A DNA stretch of 12,596 nt from Salpingoeca rosetta (taxonomy: Eukaryota; Opisthokonta; Choanoflagellata; Craspedida; Salpingoecidae), in contig NW_004754929.1 in the NCBI RefSeq assembly GCF_000188695.1, positions 534-13,129 of the forward strand, written 5' to 3'. Under the pieces are notes generated by a model that made no database searches, was not told the origin of the DNA, and saw only the letters and a program-made list of their open reading frames with translations. The stretch's first letter is position 1. Every line of letters begins with the position of its first letter. Of the stretch, positions 1 to 8,982 are shown piece by piece. A program made the translations under genes and the position numbers.

Positions 1-1135
1 AACAGATCCTACGTGCTTACTCCAACCCAGTGTCCCGCACCGCTATATGCGCCGGAAACTCATACAAGGTGCATTATACAGCAGTTACTGCACACATGCA
101 CTTTCAGCTTACACACACCGTTTCACCGTTACACTTGCTACTCACGTGATTCCTTTTGCACACGCACCCTACACAGCATGCTAGATGCAATGCAAAAGGA
201 ATTACATCCCTGCCGTACACCAGTCTCCCGTACAAAAGTCCACTCACCCACCCCCCAGGCTAGCACATGCCCAGCACCCACCCCCTACCACTACCCAATC
301 TACCCCTCCAACAACACACTTAACCTTGCTGTGCGTTCACTCTCTTTTGTATACAAGTCCTCCACACGCCTCTGATCGTCTACAAACAGATCCTACGTGC
401 TTACTCCAAACCTGTCTCTCGCACCGCTATATGCGCCGGAAACTCATACAAGGTGCATTTCCTAGCATTTACTGCACACATGCACTTTCAGCTTACACAC
501 ACCGTTTCACCGTTACACTTGCTAATCACGTGATTCCTTTTGCACACGTGCTCTACACAGCATGCTAGATGCAATGCAAAAGGAATTACATCCCTGCCGT
601 ACACCAGTCTCCCGTACAAAAGTCCACTCACCCACCCCCCAGGCTAGCACATGCCCAGCACCCACCCCCTACCACTACCCAATCTACCCCTCCAACAACA
701 CACTTAACCTTGCTGTGCGTTCACTCTCTTTTGTATACAAGTCCTCCACACGCCTCTGATCGTCTACAAACAGATCCTACGTGCTTACTCCAACCCAGTG
801 TCCCGCACCGCTATATGCGCCGGAAACTCATACAAGGTGCATTTCCTAGCATTTACTGCACACATGCACTTTCAGCTTACACACACCGTTTCACCGTTAC
901 ACTTGCTAATCACGTGATTCCTTTTGCACACGCACCCTACACAGCATGCTAGATGCAATGCAAAAGGAATTACATCCCTGCCGTACACCAGTCTCCCGTA
1001 CAAAAGTCCACTCACCCACCCCCCAGGCTAGCACATGCCCAGCACCCACCCCCTACCACTACCCAATCTACCAATGCAACAACACACTTAACCTTGCTGT
1101 GCGTTCACTCTCTTTTGTATACAGGTCGTCCACGG
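1..1135. repeat. 384-bp satellite, about 2.96 tandem copies
   Basis: The segment starting AACAGATCCTACGTGC at 1 recurs at 385 and 769, an exact 384-bp period. The third copy loses similarity near 1132-1135, and the first may continue left of the window. Copies 1 and 2 differ at about 13 positions and copies 1 and 3 at about 9, all as substitutions in small clusters with no indels. The top strand is C/A/T-rich and G-poor. Each unit carries a CACGTG site and a 12-bp inverted repeat. Open frames run through it, but I judge them fortuitous (see rejected items). It is most likely satellite DNA, possibly subtelomeric or centromeric. The location is inference. Confidence 0.95.
146..205. repeat. Inverted repeat inside each 384-bp unit
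   Basis: ATTCCTTTTGCA (149-160) and TGCAAAAGGAAT (191-202) are perfect 12-bp complements around a 30-base spacer. The pairing extends to 14 of 15 with 146-205. The spacer itself holds the palindrome AGCATGCT. The same structure lies at 533-586 and 917-970. In copies 2 and 3 it directly follows a perfect palindrome, AATCACGTGATT (524-535, 908-919), which copy 1 breaks with a single A-to-C change at 141. It could form a cruciform or be a paired protein-binding site. Confidence 0.8.
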
Positions 1136-1250
1136 CATGCCTGATGTACTGCAAAAGAAACTCCGTTGCCTGGCCGTGTATGCTCCTTGTACGGTGCTTG
1201 TTTTCCGCACCTCGTTATTTTGCCTGCCGCGTTTTGCCAGTTGCATAAGC
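1136..1250. repeat. Decayed partial copy of the 384-bp unit
   Basis: After the third copy breaks off, GCATGCCTGATGTACTGC (from 1135) aligns to the unit's GCATGCTAGATGCAATGC (176-193). The following AAAAGAAACTCCGTTGCCTG resembles the unit's AAAAGGAATTACATCCCTG. The array therefore seems to end in an older, diverged copy joined out of register. Similarity fades after about 1190. A small inverted repeat, GTTGCAT/ATGCAAC, spans 1240-1266. Confidence 0.5.
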
Positions 1251-1543
1251 TGTGTCAAAATGCAACTGCATTGTACTTGACAATGTCACGGCAGTCGCAA
1301 ATTGCGTGCAACTGACGCACAGCTCTCAAGGTTGTGGCGTACCAGCATTCCTGACGAGAATCGAAAGTTGCAGCATGGTATGAACAGCTTTCGTTTTCAT
1401 TGGCAACAAGGCACGCACACACCATCACCGTGGCTATTTCACAAACACCGGCAGCACCACCGCCCATGACAACCCACAAGGGGCGAGCTTGACCCAGCTT
1501 TGCATCGACGAGCCCATCAGCGTGCGTCAGTCTGTCTACCTAC
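1251..1543. other. Single-copy spacer, nothing recognised
   Basis: This stretch is neither repetitive nor simple. A 74-codon minus-strand frame (1255-1479) crosses it, but it shows no recognisable motif and no convincing splice sites. I see no gene. Confidence 0.4.
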
Positions 1544-1656
1544 ATGTGTGCGTGTGTGTGTGTAAGTGTGTGCGCGTGTGTGTGTGCTGCTCTGTGTCTG
1601 CCTGTCTGTCTGTCTGTCTGCACGTGTGTCTGCACGTGTGCGTGTGTGTGTGTTGT
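1544..1656. repeat. TG and TGTC microsatellite tract
   Basis: Broken (TG)n stretches around a CTGT tetranucleotide run (about 1600-1620), followed by GCACGTGTGTCTGCACGTGTGC, a short repeat of CACGTGTG. It is alternating purine-pyrimidine in part. It resembles the 5' halves of the introns further right. Confidence 0.75.
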
Positions 1657-2498
1657 GTAGCTCTTTATGTGTTTGCTTACCTATCCTTACTCCTGTTACT
1701 CTGTCGTTTTATCTGTGTCTCAGCTCGCCCACCTCCCTGTAGTTGTGTCTGCGCTTGTAACTGTGAGAAGCGTTGATGTCAGTACCCCTGCCAAGTTTCT
1801 TCAATCGTGCCTTTGGCGACATTGTTTTGCTTACCGCCACGCCGTGACGCCTCGGTCAACACATCAGGATGTTGATGGGAGCGGGCTCGCATGCCGGCTG
1901 CTGCAGCTGCAACTCCCCTGATTCGGCTGCCACCGCTGTGCTCATGCAGTGTTCACACATGTGAGCTAGGTGAGCCCACCATGAATGCTTTGGTCGGCAC
2001 ATGGTGCATGTGTTGGTGCTGTTGCTGCTCTGGGTGTGCTTGGTGTTGCTGCTGCTGTGCCTGGTGCAGCAGTGTAGCTGTGCAGCTCACATGCCATGTG
2101 TGTGTGTGTGTGTGTGCAAGGGGGGCGACTGCCTGAGGATCGTTGGAGGATGATGGGCGGGTACACACGATAGATTGGGAGGAGAAGCTGTGGACACACA
2201 CGTCCATGGTCATGGTGGGCACATTCAACCACAGCGACGCAGCTATGCGCAGGTGTGTGTGTGTGTGTGTGCGGAGGGGGAAAGCAGAGGAGGGGGCAGG
2301 AAGGTAAACACGCCTGCTGTGCTCACATGCCATGCCTGTACCTTGTGTGTGATGATGTTGTCGTTGTGTCTTGTCGTTGTGTGATGGTTGCATGGGCACC
2401 AGGGCCACATCAGAGGAGGGGGAAGCAACCGCCATGAACGACACATCATCATCATCACCTTCCCCATTTTCCTGTCCTTTTTCGTTCTTCCACCTCAG
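1657..2498 (+). other. TG-rich region before the leader exons
   Basis: I cannot assign a gene here. A Kozak-like ATG at 1981 (CCCACCATGA) opens a 52-codon Cys/Trp-rich frame built on TGC/TGG repeats, which looks like low complexity. TG tracts lie at about 2093-2116 and 2252-2271. A possible donor, GAAG|GTAAAC at about 2302, could pair with the strong acceptor at 2498 (pyrimidine tract then CACCTCAG). The part just before 2302 may therefore be a first non-coding exon of the gene to the right. The minus strand is open for 314 codons (1953-2897), but its product is mostly His-Thr and Ser runs from the TG tracts. Confidence 0.3.
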
Positions 2499-2858
2499 CT
2501 CAGCTGTCACCACCGCCATCACCACGACCATCGACGGCACAACCGCCATCACACTCCGGCCGACACCAGCCACAATCTGGCGTGAGGCAGACAATGCACA
2601 TGTCAGTCGCTCTGATAAAAGAGGTGAGCATGTGTGTGTGTGTGTGCATAGTGGTGGTGAGTGGGGACAACGTGTGTGCGTGTGGATGTGTGTCAATGCG
2701 GATGGTTGGATGGGGATGGCGTGTGGTTGATGATGCTTCGCTATCAACCTAACCCCTGCATTCTCTCCCATCTTGTGTCTGTGCACACACAATTCACAGC
2801 GTTGAGGAGGCGCATGAAGCGGTGGAACCAACGACGATGACGATGACGAGTGATGAAG
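2499..2858 (+). other. Candidate 5' leader exons
   Basis: Two segments have clean splice borders. 2499-2623 follows a long pyrimidine tract ending CTCAG and precedes GTGAGC. 2800-2858 follows CACACACAATTCACAG and precedes GTGAGA. Joined, they do not keep one open frame into the next exon (2999-3245), which suggests a 5' untranslated leader. The second exon has only one open frame (VEEAHEAVEPTTMTMTSDE). Splicing it to 2999 gives a short upstream reading frame that stops at 3127-3129, overlapping the ATG at 3129. The borders are seen directly; the leader role is inferred. Confidence 0.35.
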
Positions 2859-3128
2859 GTGAGAGGGGCGACTGAGATGTGTGTGTGTGTTGGACACGTT
2901 GTGTTGCCTTCTTTACCTCCCTCTTTCCTTGTCTGTTCTGTCCACTCATGTGTCTTTTCTTCTTCTTCTTCCCCCTTTTTCGATTGATTTGGACACAGGA
3001 CCACGAATCCGTCTTCATCCAACCGACCAAGCAAGCAGCCGAGCGAGCGAGCAAAGGACACGGCGTGGCAAGGGGCCGTTTGTTTTCACCGTTTCCACCA
3101 GCACCAGCAACAGCAACAGCAGCTGCTG

Positions 3129-6100
3129 ATGTGTGGCTGCATTGTGGATGAACTGGCCCTCCGTCTCTCGTCCATCTCCATCTTCTCCTCGTCATCGTCA
3201 TCCTTGGGGTCACCAACAGCAGCGGCTGCGGCCATGGACGTGGAGGTGAGATGAATGGTGGTGGTGGTGGTGTGTGGTGTGCTGGGTGTGAACATCAGCA
3301 TGTCGTATGTGTGTGTTTGTGAAGGGTTGGTTGGATGTCGTTGGGTCTGTTGGTGGTGGCAATGGGGTTTGTTGTCGTTGACAGCCTGATTCTGTGCCAA
3401 CTCACCTCCTTCTCCACGCGCACACACACAGGGTGTGATGTGCGTCTATGTGCCGTTGCCTCGCATGACGACGCTGCTGGTGGTGGTGAGTGGTTTGTGG
3501 AGGATGTGGACGGCGCACGCACGCGCATGTGCAGTTGTGCTGCTTGTGCTGGTTGTGGTGTGTTGTCTGTGACATGTGCATGCACAGGTGGTGATATGGG
3601 TGATGTGAATGTGGCAAAAGAGGTGGATGTGGTTTGTTTCTGCCATGCAGGCTCGCTGCGTGGTGTTCTTCTTGCTGATTTTGATTGTTTGTGCTTGCGC
3701 ATGTGTACGTGTGTGTGATTTGCACAGGACGGTGGCCGATCTCTTCCCGGGCCCCCATGACACGACCAGGGCGATACACGCACACACACAACTGTGCGAG
3801 AAAAGAAGGCGCAAGGTGAGACGCTGCCGCTGTGTGCGTGTGCGGTGATGGGGTGGTAGTACACATTCACACGCACGTACACGCACGCACACACGCACGT
3901 ACACGCATGTACACATGCACGTGTGCCAACACACCAGAGCAGTCATTGGCTGTGGGGTGGTTGCACTGACGTGTGTCTCACATGAATCAATCTCACAACT
4001 CAAATGTGTGTGTGTGTGTGCGTGACTGCAGGCGGGCGTGTGTGGGGTTTCCCCAACCGAATCCCTTCCTTCTTTTCCCAACCAATCGCCTTTGCCCTGT
4101 GTCATCATCATCATCATCATCGTCAGCCTTCCCCATGTGATGTGGAGCTGTTGAGGCGTGATCGAGACAACAGCCAACAGCAGGTATTGCAGCAGTGGTG
4201 GATGTGGTGTGGTGTGCTTGCTTGCTTGATTGTTGGGTGCTTGCTTCGTTGTTCTCGTGTGTAGGTGATGCACCCGCCCACAACATGCTGCATATTCCCA
4301 TGCGTGGTCCTTTGTGTCCCTCCTTTCCTGTCCTCACCACCACCGATCGTTGCTTGTCTCTGGTTGGTTTCTTCTTGCCTCACAGGCACGCACGCAGGGC
4401 AAGCTCGCTGCTGCTGGTGGCTGCTGCTGTGATGATGGCCGTGCGTGTGCATGCGCGCTGTGCACCGTGTTTGGGGCTGCACCGATGACGACAAGCAAGG
4501 ACACGGCCCGTGCCCACCACTCTTCCCCCTTCATCTCCTCTTTCTGCTCCATCAGCGGTGACGATGGTGGCCGTGGCATGTGGTTGCGCTTCCATTTTCT
4601 GGCTTTCGCTGTAGCACATCGGCTGCCTGCCTGGCTGCATCAAGCACATGTGAGGATGATCGTTGGCGGTTGGTTGGTTAGTTGGTGGGCTGGGTTGTAT
4701 GGAGTGGTGGGAAGCAGGGGGGAAGTAACACGGTGATGGTGGTGCAACGTGGGAGTGCGAAGCGAAAGGAGGGAGAGGGAGAGGGAAGTGATAAAAGGGC
4801 GATGATGTTGGTTGGGGGATGGGGGTGCGCTTACACATGCACGTGAAATCGTCTGGTGGTAATATCACATGACAATGACACATATATCAGTGGCTCATTC
4901 CTTTTGCTTGCACCTGTGATTGTGTGATTGTGATGATGACTGCAGCAGGCAACACACGGCGGTGATGCTGGATTGGATTGGCTGGGGTTGACTGGCCGTC
5001 GTGTCGTGTCGCCCATTTCTCTCCCTCCCTCCGTTGCTCATCTCAACTGGGGACACACACAGCGATGTGTGCTTGTGTGCACGTGTGCGTGTGCGTCGCC
5101 ATCAACCACGCCGACAGCAACACGATGCACGAGGTGAGGCACGCAATGCTGTGTGTTTGGTGGAAGGGGGTTGAGGGGAAGTGGGAGGAAGGCGTTCACC
5201 ATGGCCATCATCACCACCACGGCTGTGCACCTGGTCATGTGACCGTGCATTTGGGGGGATGGAGATGAGGGAGAGATGTTGCTGTTGTCGTTGCGGTGGT
5301 TGTGGTGGTTGTGGTGGTTGCGTGTGCATGGTGCACCGTCTCATTCTGCAATGCCATGTGTGACTGTGTGTGTGTGTGTGACTGCAGGTGTGCGTGCGCG
5401 TGTGCCAGGCAGATGCGTTGATCGACGACGACGAGGTGTGTGTGGTTGACCTTTGTGTGCTTGTGCCATCACAACTACGCACAACCAACCACGTCATCAT
5501 CATTGCACCCCATGTGTTGTTATTGTCCACTCATGCATGGCATGCTCACATCCACCGCCCTCCCCTTGCTTCTTCCTCTCCTGCTGCTGCCACCCCTTCC
5601 ACTGTTTCCCTCCAACTCTCTTTACACACACACACAGAGGAACCCATCCACATCCAACACCCATGCCCACATCCACGCGTGCCATGCCATGGCGAGCTGT
5701 GCCACCTCAACCAACCCAACTCATCCCAGGCCAAGGAAGAGGAAGGAGGAGGGAAGCAAGGACAGAAGACGTGGGGCTCCCAACGGATGTGTGTGTGCGT
5801 GTGTGTTGATGGACGGTGTTCTCCTTCCCCTCTCCATCGCCTCGCCTCGCCTCTTTCTTCCATGGCGATCTGGCTGGATGGCTGCTGCCTTGTTTGTTTT
5901 CTCTTCCAGCCCTTTGTGTGGCTGTTGGTTGTCTGTTGTGATTGTGAGAAGGAGGAGGAAGCGAAGAAGAGAGAAGAGAGGAGAGGGAGGGTGTGTGTGT
6001 GTGTTTGTTTCTTCTTCTTTTCCATCCCCCTTTCTTCTCCCCTTCTTCTCCTCAGCCTGCAAGGCCTGTGAGCCTGCGTTGCATTCACACACACAGTGCT

Positions 6101-7825
6101 GTTCCCCCTTCTTCTCCTTCTCCTTCTTCTTGTCTCATTGAAACCAACCAACCAACCAACCAGCAAAGCAAGCAAGTCCGCCCTTCCATAAGCAAACGCA
6201 GAAAGCAAGCAGCAGTTGCCGCACAAACGCAGCGGTGGGCGATTATTTGTCGCACCTTCCACAAATTACCGTCCCAAGCACCATCACGACACCTGACAAC
6301 GCAAACAACAAGCAGCAGGCGAACGCGAACCAAGGTGCGTGTGTGCGTGTGTGTGTTTGAGGCTTGCGTTGTTCGTGTGCGTGGCTGGCGCAAGGTTGGT
6401 GGAGAGAAGGGAGAGGGTGCGCGTTGTTACGGGCACTCACTGGCGGTTCTGTTGTGGGTGGTCTCGTTTGGTTCCGTGGACTGTGTGGGGTGTGGTGGGT
6501 GATGGTGTGATGGTGCATAGGTGCCAGCAGAGAACACGCACAGCACCGCGCACACCATGGATGTGTGCAGGGCCAAAGGCATGCAAGGTGTTGCCCACGG
6601 TCAGTGAGGCTGACATATGTGCTGCACAGGTCCATGGCACGCTGGCACCGTGAGTTTGGGGGAGTTCTGTCGATTGGATTGACCGCTGTGTTGGTGCGTG
6701 TGGGTTGTGTGTGAAGCAGGGAGAGGTGGGACGTGGCTGCGTTGGGTGTTGTGATCTCACACGCACTCCCTGCTGCTGTGGATGCATTTGGCTCACACGC
6801 ATACAGAGAAGGATAATGGGTTGCATCGACTCACACACACACAGACGCACACGCTGGCAGGCAGTCTGATGCCACCTCACGGTGCGTTGCACTTGCATGT
6901 GTACATGACTGTGACTGTGTGCATGTCGTTCATGCTGTGTCTGCTTGTGATTCACACTGTGTGTGTGTGTGGTGGTTGCTTGCTTCCCTCTGTCTTACAC
7001 ACCTGTGTGTGTATGGATGGTGACACGCACAGACAGACAGACAGTGAGTGGGTGTGCAGACACACATGCCCACACAGGCCAGGCAGGCAAGGCAGGGCAC
7101 TCTTCTTTTTCTCTCTCTGCTGCCACCACCACCGCTGCTGCATGGATGGATTAGCGGATGCAAGGCGTGTTGAATGATGCTGGCTGGCTGATGTCCTTCC
7201 CTTGGTGCGTGTGTGTGTGTGTGTGTTGCAGCACTGCTGCTGTTGTTTCCCCTTGTTCGTGTCTGTTGTGTTTGTTGTGCGTTGCTGCTTCTCTGTGCTT
7301 GTGTGTGTGTGTGTGTGTCTGTTCACCACAGCCACGTCGTGTGCTCCCATCACCATCGTCTGTGCTCACGCACCTCCCCATCTCTCCCCTGCTTCTTCTT
7401 CTGCTCCCTTCCCTCTTCGTCATCCCCTCACACGCACATGCACACACACACACATGGACTCATGGATGCTTGTGCAGGCTGTGTGTTGGAACACATGGCA
7501 AAGCACACACAACCAAGCAAGCACACGAGCAAGAATGGACACAGGACAAGCAAGCAAGACGTGGGGCTGCCATAGACCACGCACCTCGTTGGAGAAGGAG
7601 GGGAGCGTGAGCGGGTGATGTTGCATTGTGTATGTGTGTTGTGTTGTTGTTGTTGTTGTTGACAGTGTGCACGTCTCTCTCCTTGTGTCCTTCTGCCTTC
7701 CTCCCTTTCCCTTTCCCTTTCTCTCTCTCTGTTCTCTCTTGCCACAGCATGCACACTGCTGTTGCTGTTGTTGTTGGCTGCTGGTGGTGGTGGATGTGAA
7801 CTGGGCTGATGGTGAAAAAGGTTGA
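3129..7825 (+). CDS. Multi-exon gene, unrecognised Cys-rich protein (model)
   Basis: The exon chain stays open and phase-compatible: 2999-3245, 3432-3485, 3651-3815, 4127-4183, 4386-4649, 4946-4961 (micro-exon), 5063-5133, 5388-5435, 5638-about 5790, 5910-5990, 6056-6334, 6521-6587, 6807-6881, 7033-7043 (micro-exon), 7478-7606, 7748-7825 (TGA). Most junctions are phase 0. Starting at ATG 3129 it encodes about 554 residues. The ATG at 3234 (GCGGCCATGGAC) has the better Kozak context and gives about 519. The best exon is 4386-4649 (88 codons). Others read TVADLFPGPHDTTRAIHA, CDVELLRRDRDNSQQQ, AINHADSNTMHE and VCQADALIDDDE. Exon 3651-3815 would encode a hydrophobic Cys-rich stretch, but its first half resembles intron sequence. 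Basic/acidic stretches follow in 5638-5990. No domain is recognised. Weak points are both micro-exons, the donor near 5790, and 6521, where reading through would stop at 6607 and end the gene early. TG-rich DNA has few stops, so part of the openness may be chance. Confidence 0.35.
3868..3925. repeat. 58-bp perfect alternating pyrimidine-purine tract
   Basis: Every dinucleotide step from C3868 to G3925 is pyrimidine-purine (CA, CG, TA, TG), 29 in a row with several CG steps. It lies inside the 311-nt intron 3816-4126 of the + strand gene. Such tracts are established Z-DNA formers under negative supercoiling. It also contains short palindromes such as GCACGTAC and CACGTG. Confidence 0.85.
4004..4020. 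repeat. Intronic TG tract
   Basis: An uninterrupted TG run within intron 3816-4126, followed by CGTGACTGCAG, a possible but frame-incompatible acceptor at 4031. A (CAT)6-like run at about 4102-4120 precedes the preferred acceptor CGTCAG at 4126. Confidence 0.8.
6142..6162. repeat. (AACC)5 tetranucleotide run
   Basis: Five consecutive AACC units lie between a CTTCTT-rich pyrimidine tract and CAGCAAAGCAAG. The order of pyrimidine tract then CCAG means 6068-6163 could be a short phase-0 intron (donor GTGAGC at 6068) inside the exon modelled as 6056-6334. Both versions keep the frame. Confidence 0.8.
7033..7043 (+). other. Possible 11-nt micro-exon in an ACAG repeat
   Basis: ACAGACAGACA sits between CACGCACAG and GTGAGT. 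Its 11 bases supply exactly the phase needed to join exon 6807-6881 to exon 7478-7606. It is also just an ACAG microsatellite, so it may be chance. Confidence 0.2.
7205..7319. repeat. Two intronic TG tracts
   Basis: (GT)n runs at about 7206-7227 and 7300-7318 flank a T/G-rich stretch. Each is followed by an acceptor-like CAG (GTTGCAG at about 7231, TTCACCACAG at about 7330). They fall inside the long intron modelled between 7044 and 7477. A missed exon in this interval is possible; the segment after 7330 is open, but I found no convincing donor. Confidence 0.7.
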
Positions 7826-8367
7826 TGGGTTTATTATGTGCTGGAACACATGCAGCATGAAACATGGACGAGGCAGGAAAGATAAGGAAAGCAAAGGGAA
7901 GGTGGAAGGTAGGGAAAGAAGTGGCGGCACAAAGTAGTGAATAGAGACAACGGAAGGCATGCGAGCGCATGGAAACAACAACAGTGGTGGTGACAAGAAT
8001 TGAAACAAGACAGGAGGGGTGGTGGAGCGCAGGTGAAATAGACAAACACGGCTTGTGATAACAAGGTGGTGAAAGAAAAGGACGAAGGGATGCACGATCG
8101 CACACGGTGGGTTGTATGTGTTCCTGTGTTCTGTGAAGGATGCGTGATGTTGTGCGGAGGGGTGCTGTTTGGTGGTGAGTGGATGGAAGAGAGGAAGAGA
8201 CAAGGGTGAACGAAGCATGTGGCGACAAGTGCAAAGCAACAATGCAACACATGGAATGTGGAAAGGCAAAGGGAAGAGAGGAGGAAGCGAGCGAGTGAAG
8301 GGTGAGACAAAGGCACAAAGCGGCATATGCACAGATGTGTGTGTGTGTGTTTTGTGTTGTGATTGTG
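7826..8367 (+). other. Purine-rich 3' flank
   Basis: The + strand becomes A/G-rich right after the TGA at 7825. No AATAAA is seen on the + strand nearby; AATAAA lies on the minus strand at about 7831-7836. Two or three minus-strand frames stay open for 240-366 codons across here, because a pyrimidine-rich strand has few stop codons. I take it as 3' UTR and/or intergenic DNA without a gene. Confidence 0.45.
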
Positions 8368-8580
8368 GCGGGAGAGACAAGTGGCAGCAGACAAACAAGT
8401 CTTATAGTCACAGGCGTCGAGAAAGTAATGAACAGGGACAAGGGAAGACGAAGGGACGCAACAGTCTGCTTCTGTGCGTGGTTGTGTATGAACGAGTGCG
8501 GGAGAGACAAGTGGCAGCAGACAAACAAGCCTTATAGTCACAGGCGGCGAGAAAGTAATGAACATGGATAAGGGAAGACG
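8368..8580. repeat. 130-bp tandem duplication, 83-bp conserved core
   Basis: An 83-bp segment starting GCGGGAGAGACAAGTGGCAG at 8368 recurs at 8498 with four substitutions (about 95% identity) and no indels. The 47-bp linkers between cores are unrelated. Both cores contain ACAAACAAGYCTTATAGTC. No inverted ends or other signs of a transposon are visible. Confidence 0.9.
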
Positions 8581-8744
8581 GATGCAAGGATGTGTGTATG
8601 TGCATTCATGCGTTTATGCTCCTGTGGGCATTGCTGCTGACAAGGTCACAGACCTGTGTGTGATCGGCGGGGTGGGTTGATAAGAGTGAGTGTGAAGGTG
8701 GGTGGTGATAGTGTGGACGACACAACAACGGCAACAACAGACGC
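8581..8744. other. Spacer, nothing recognised
   Basis: Short single-copy stretch between the 130-bp duplication and the triplet tract. GGTGAG-type sequences occur, but no exon can be argued. Confidence 0.4.
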
Positions 8745-8892
8745 ACATCACAACCCACCACCATCACCACCACAAACAACCACCGCCATCCACAACCACC
8801 ACCACCACCATCACCATCATCCACAACAAGCCATCACCACCACCACCATCTCCATCACGATCACAACTCACCATCGTCGTCGTCGTTGCTCC
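8745..8892. repeat. CAC/CAT/CAA triplet tract ending in CGT run
   Basis: Imperfect CAN and CCA triplets over about 145 bp, ending in a short (CGT)4 run near 8875-8886. In one frame it encodes Thr and Ile runs, in another poly-His and poly-Pro. It closely resembles the tract at 10301-10414, so the nuclease gene and its upstream region lie between two tracts of the same kind in the same orientation. Confidence 0.85.
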
Positions 8893-8902
8893 AGAAATGA
8901 TA

Positions 8903-8922
8903 ATTTTTCGGCCCTGAAAAAT
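8903..8922. promoter_or_regulatory. Perfect 7-bp hairpin
   Basis: ATTTTTC (8903-8909) and GAAAAAT (8916-8922) pair around a 6-base GC-rich loop. It marks the switch from triplet repeat to unique sequence upstream of the nuclease gene. It could be an element boundary, a terminator-like structure or a protein site. The function is unknown. Confidence 0.4.
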
Positions 8923-8949
8923 CGAGGCACCGAACGTCAGTGTCCCGAC

Positions 8950-8982
8950 CACGTGCAGGTGATCGCGCCAAAAGGTGGGCGG
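8950..8982. promoter_or_regulatory. E-box, E2F-like site and GC-box cluster
   Basis: CACGTG (8950-8955), GCGCCAAA (8965-8972, the reverse of the E2F consensus TTTGGCGC) and GGGCGG (8977-8982) fall within 33 bp, about 470-500 bp upstream of the nuclease start at 9453. The motifs are seen directly. Their use as a promoter is inference, and they could instead serve an unseen minus-strand transcript. Confidence 0.3.

Noticed and set aside
185..1144. Tandem 127-codon frames in the satellite, each ending TAG followed at once by ATG
   Set aside because: The period is a multiple of three, so one frame repeats in every copy. In that frame nearly all copy differences change the amino acid and they cluster, which does not fit a conserved protein. 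No motif or Kozak context is visible.
1953..2897. 314-codon minus-strand open frame
   Set aside because: Its product is dominated by His-Thr runs from TG tracts plus Ser and Gln runs. Good + strand splice signals cross the same stretch.
3446..4273. 275-codon minus-strand frame
   Set aside because: It is mostly His, Thr and Cys runs from CA/TG tracts and overlaps + strand exons with good splice borders.
7428..8565. Minus-strand frames of 366, 312 and 243 codons
   Set aside because: Several frames are open at once because this strand is pyrimidine-rich and so poor in stop codons. The products are Ser/Leu/Cys/His-rich without domains.
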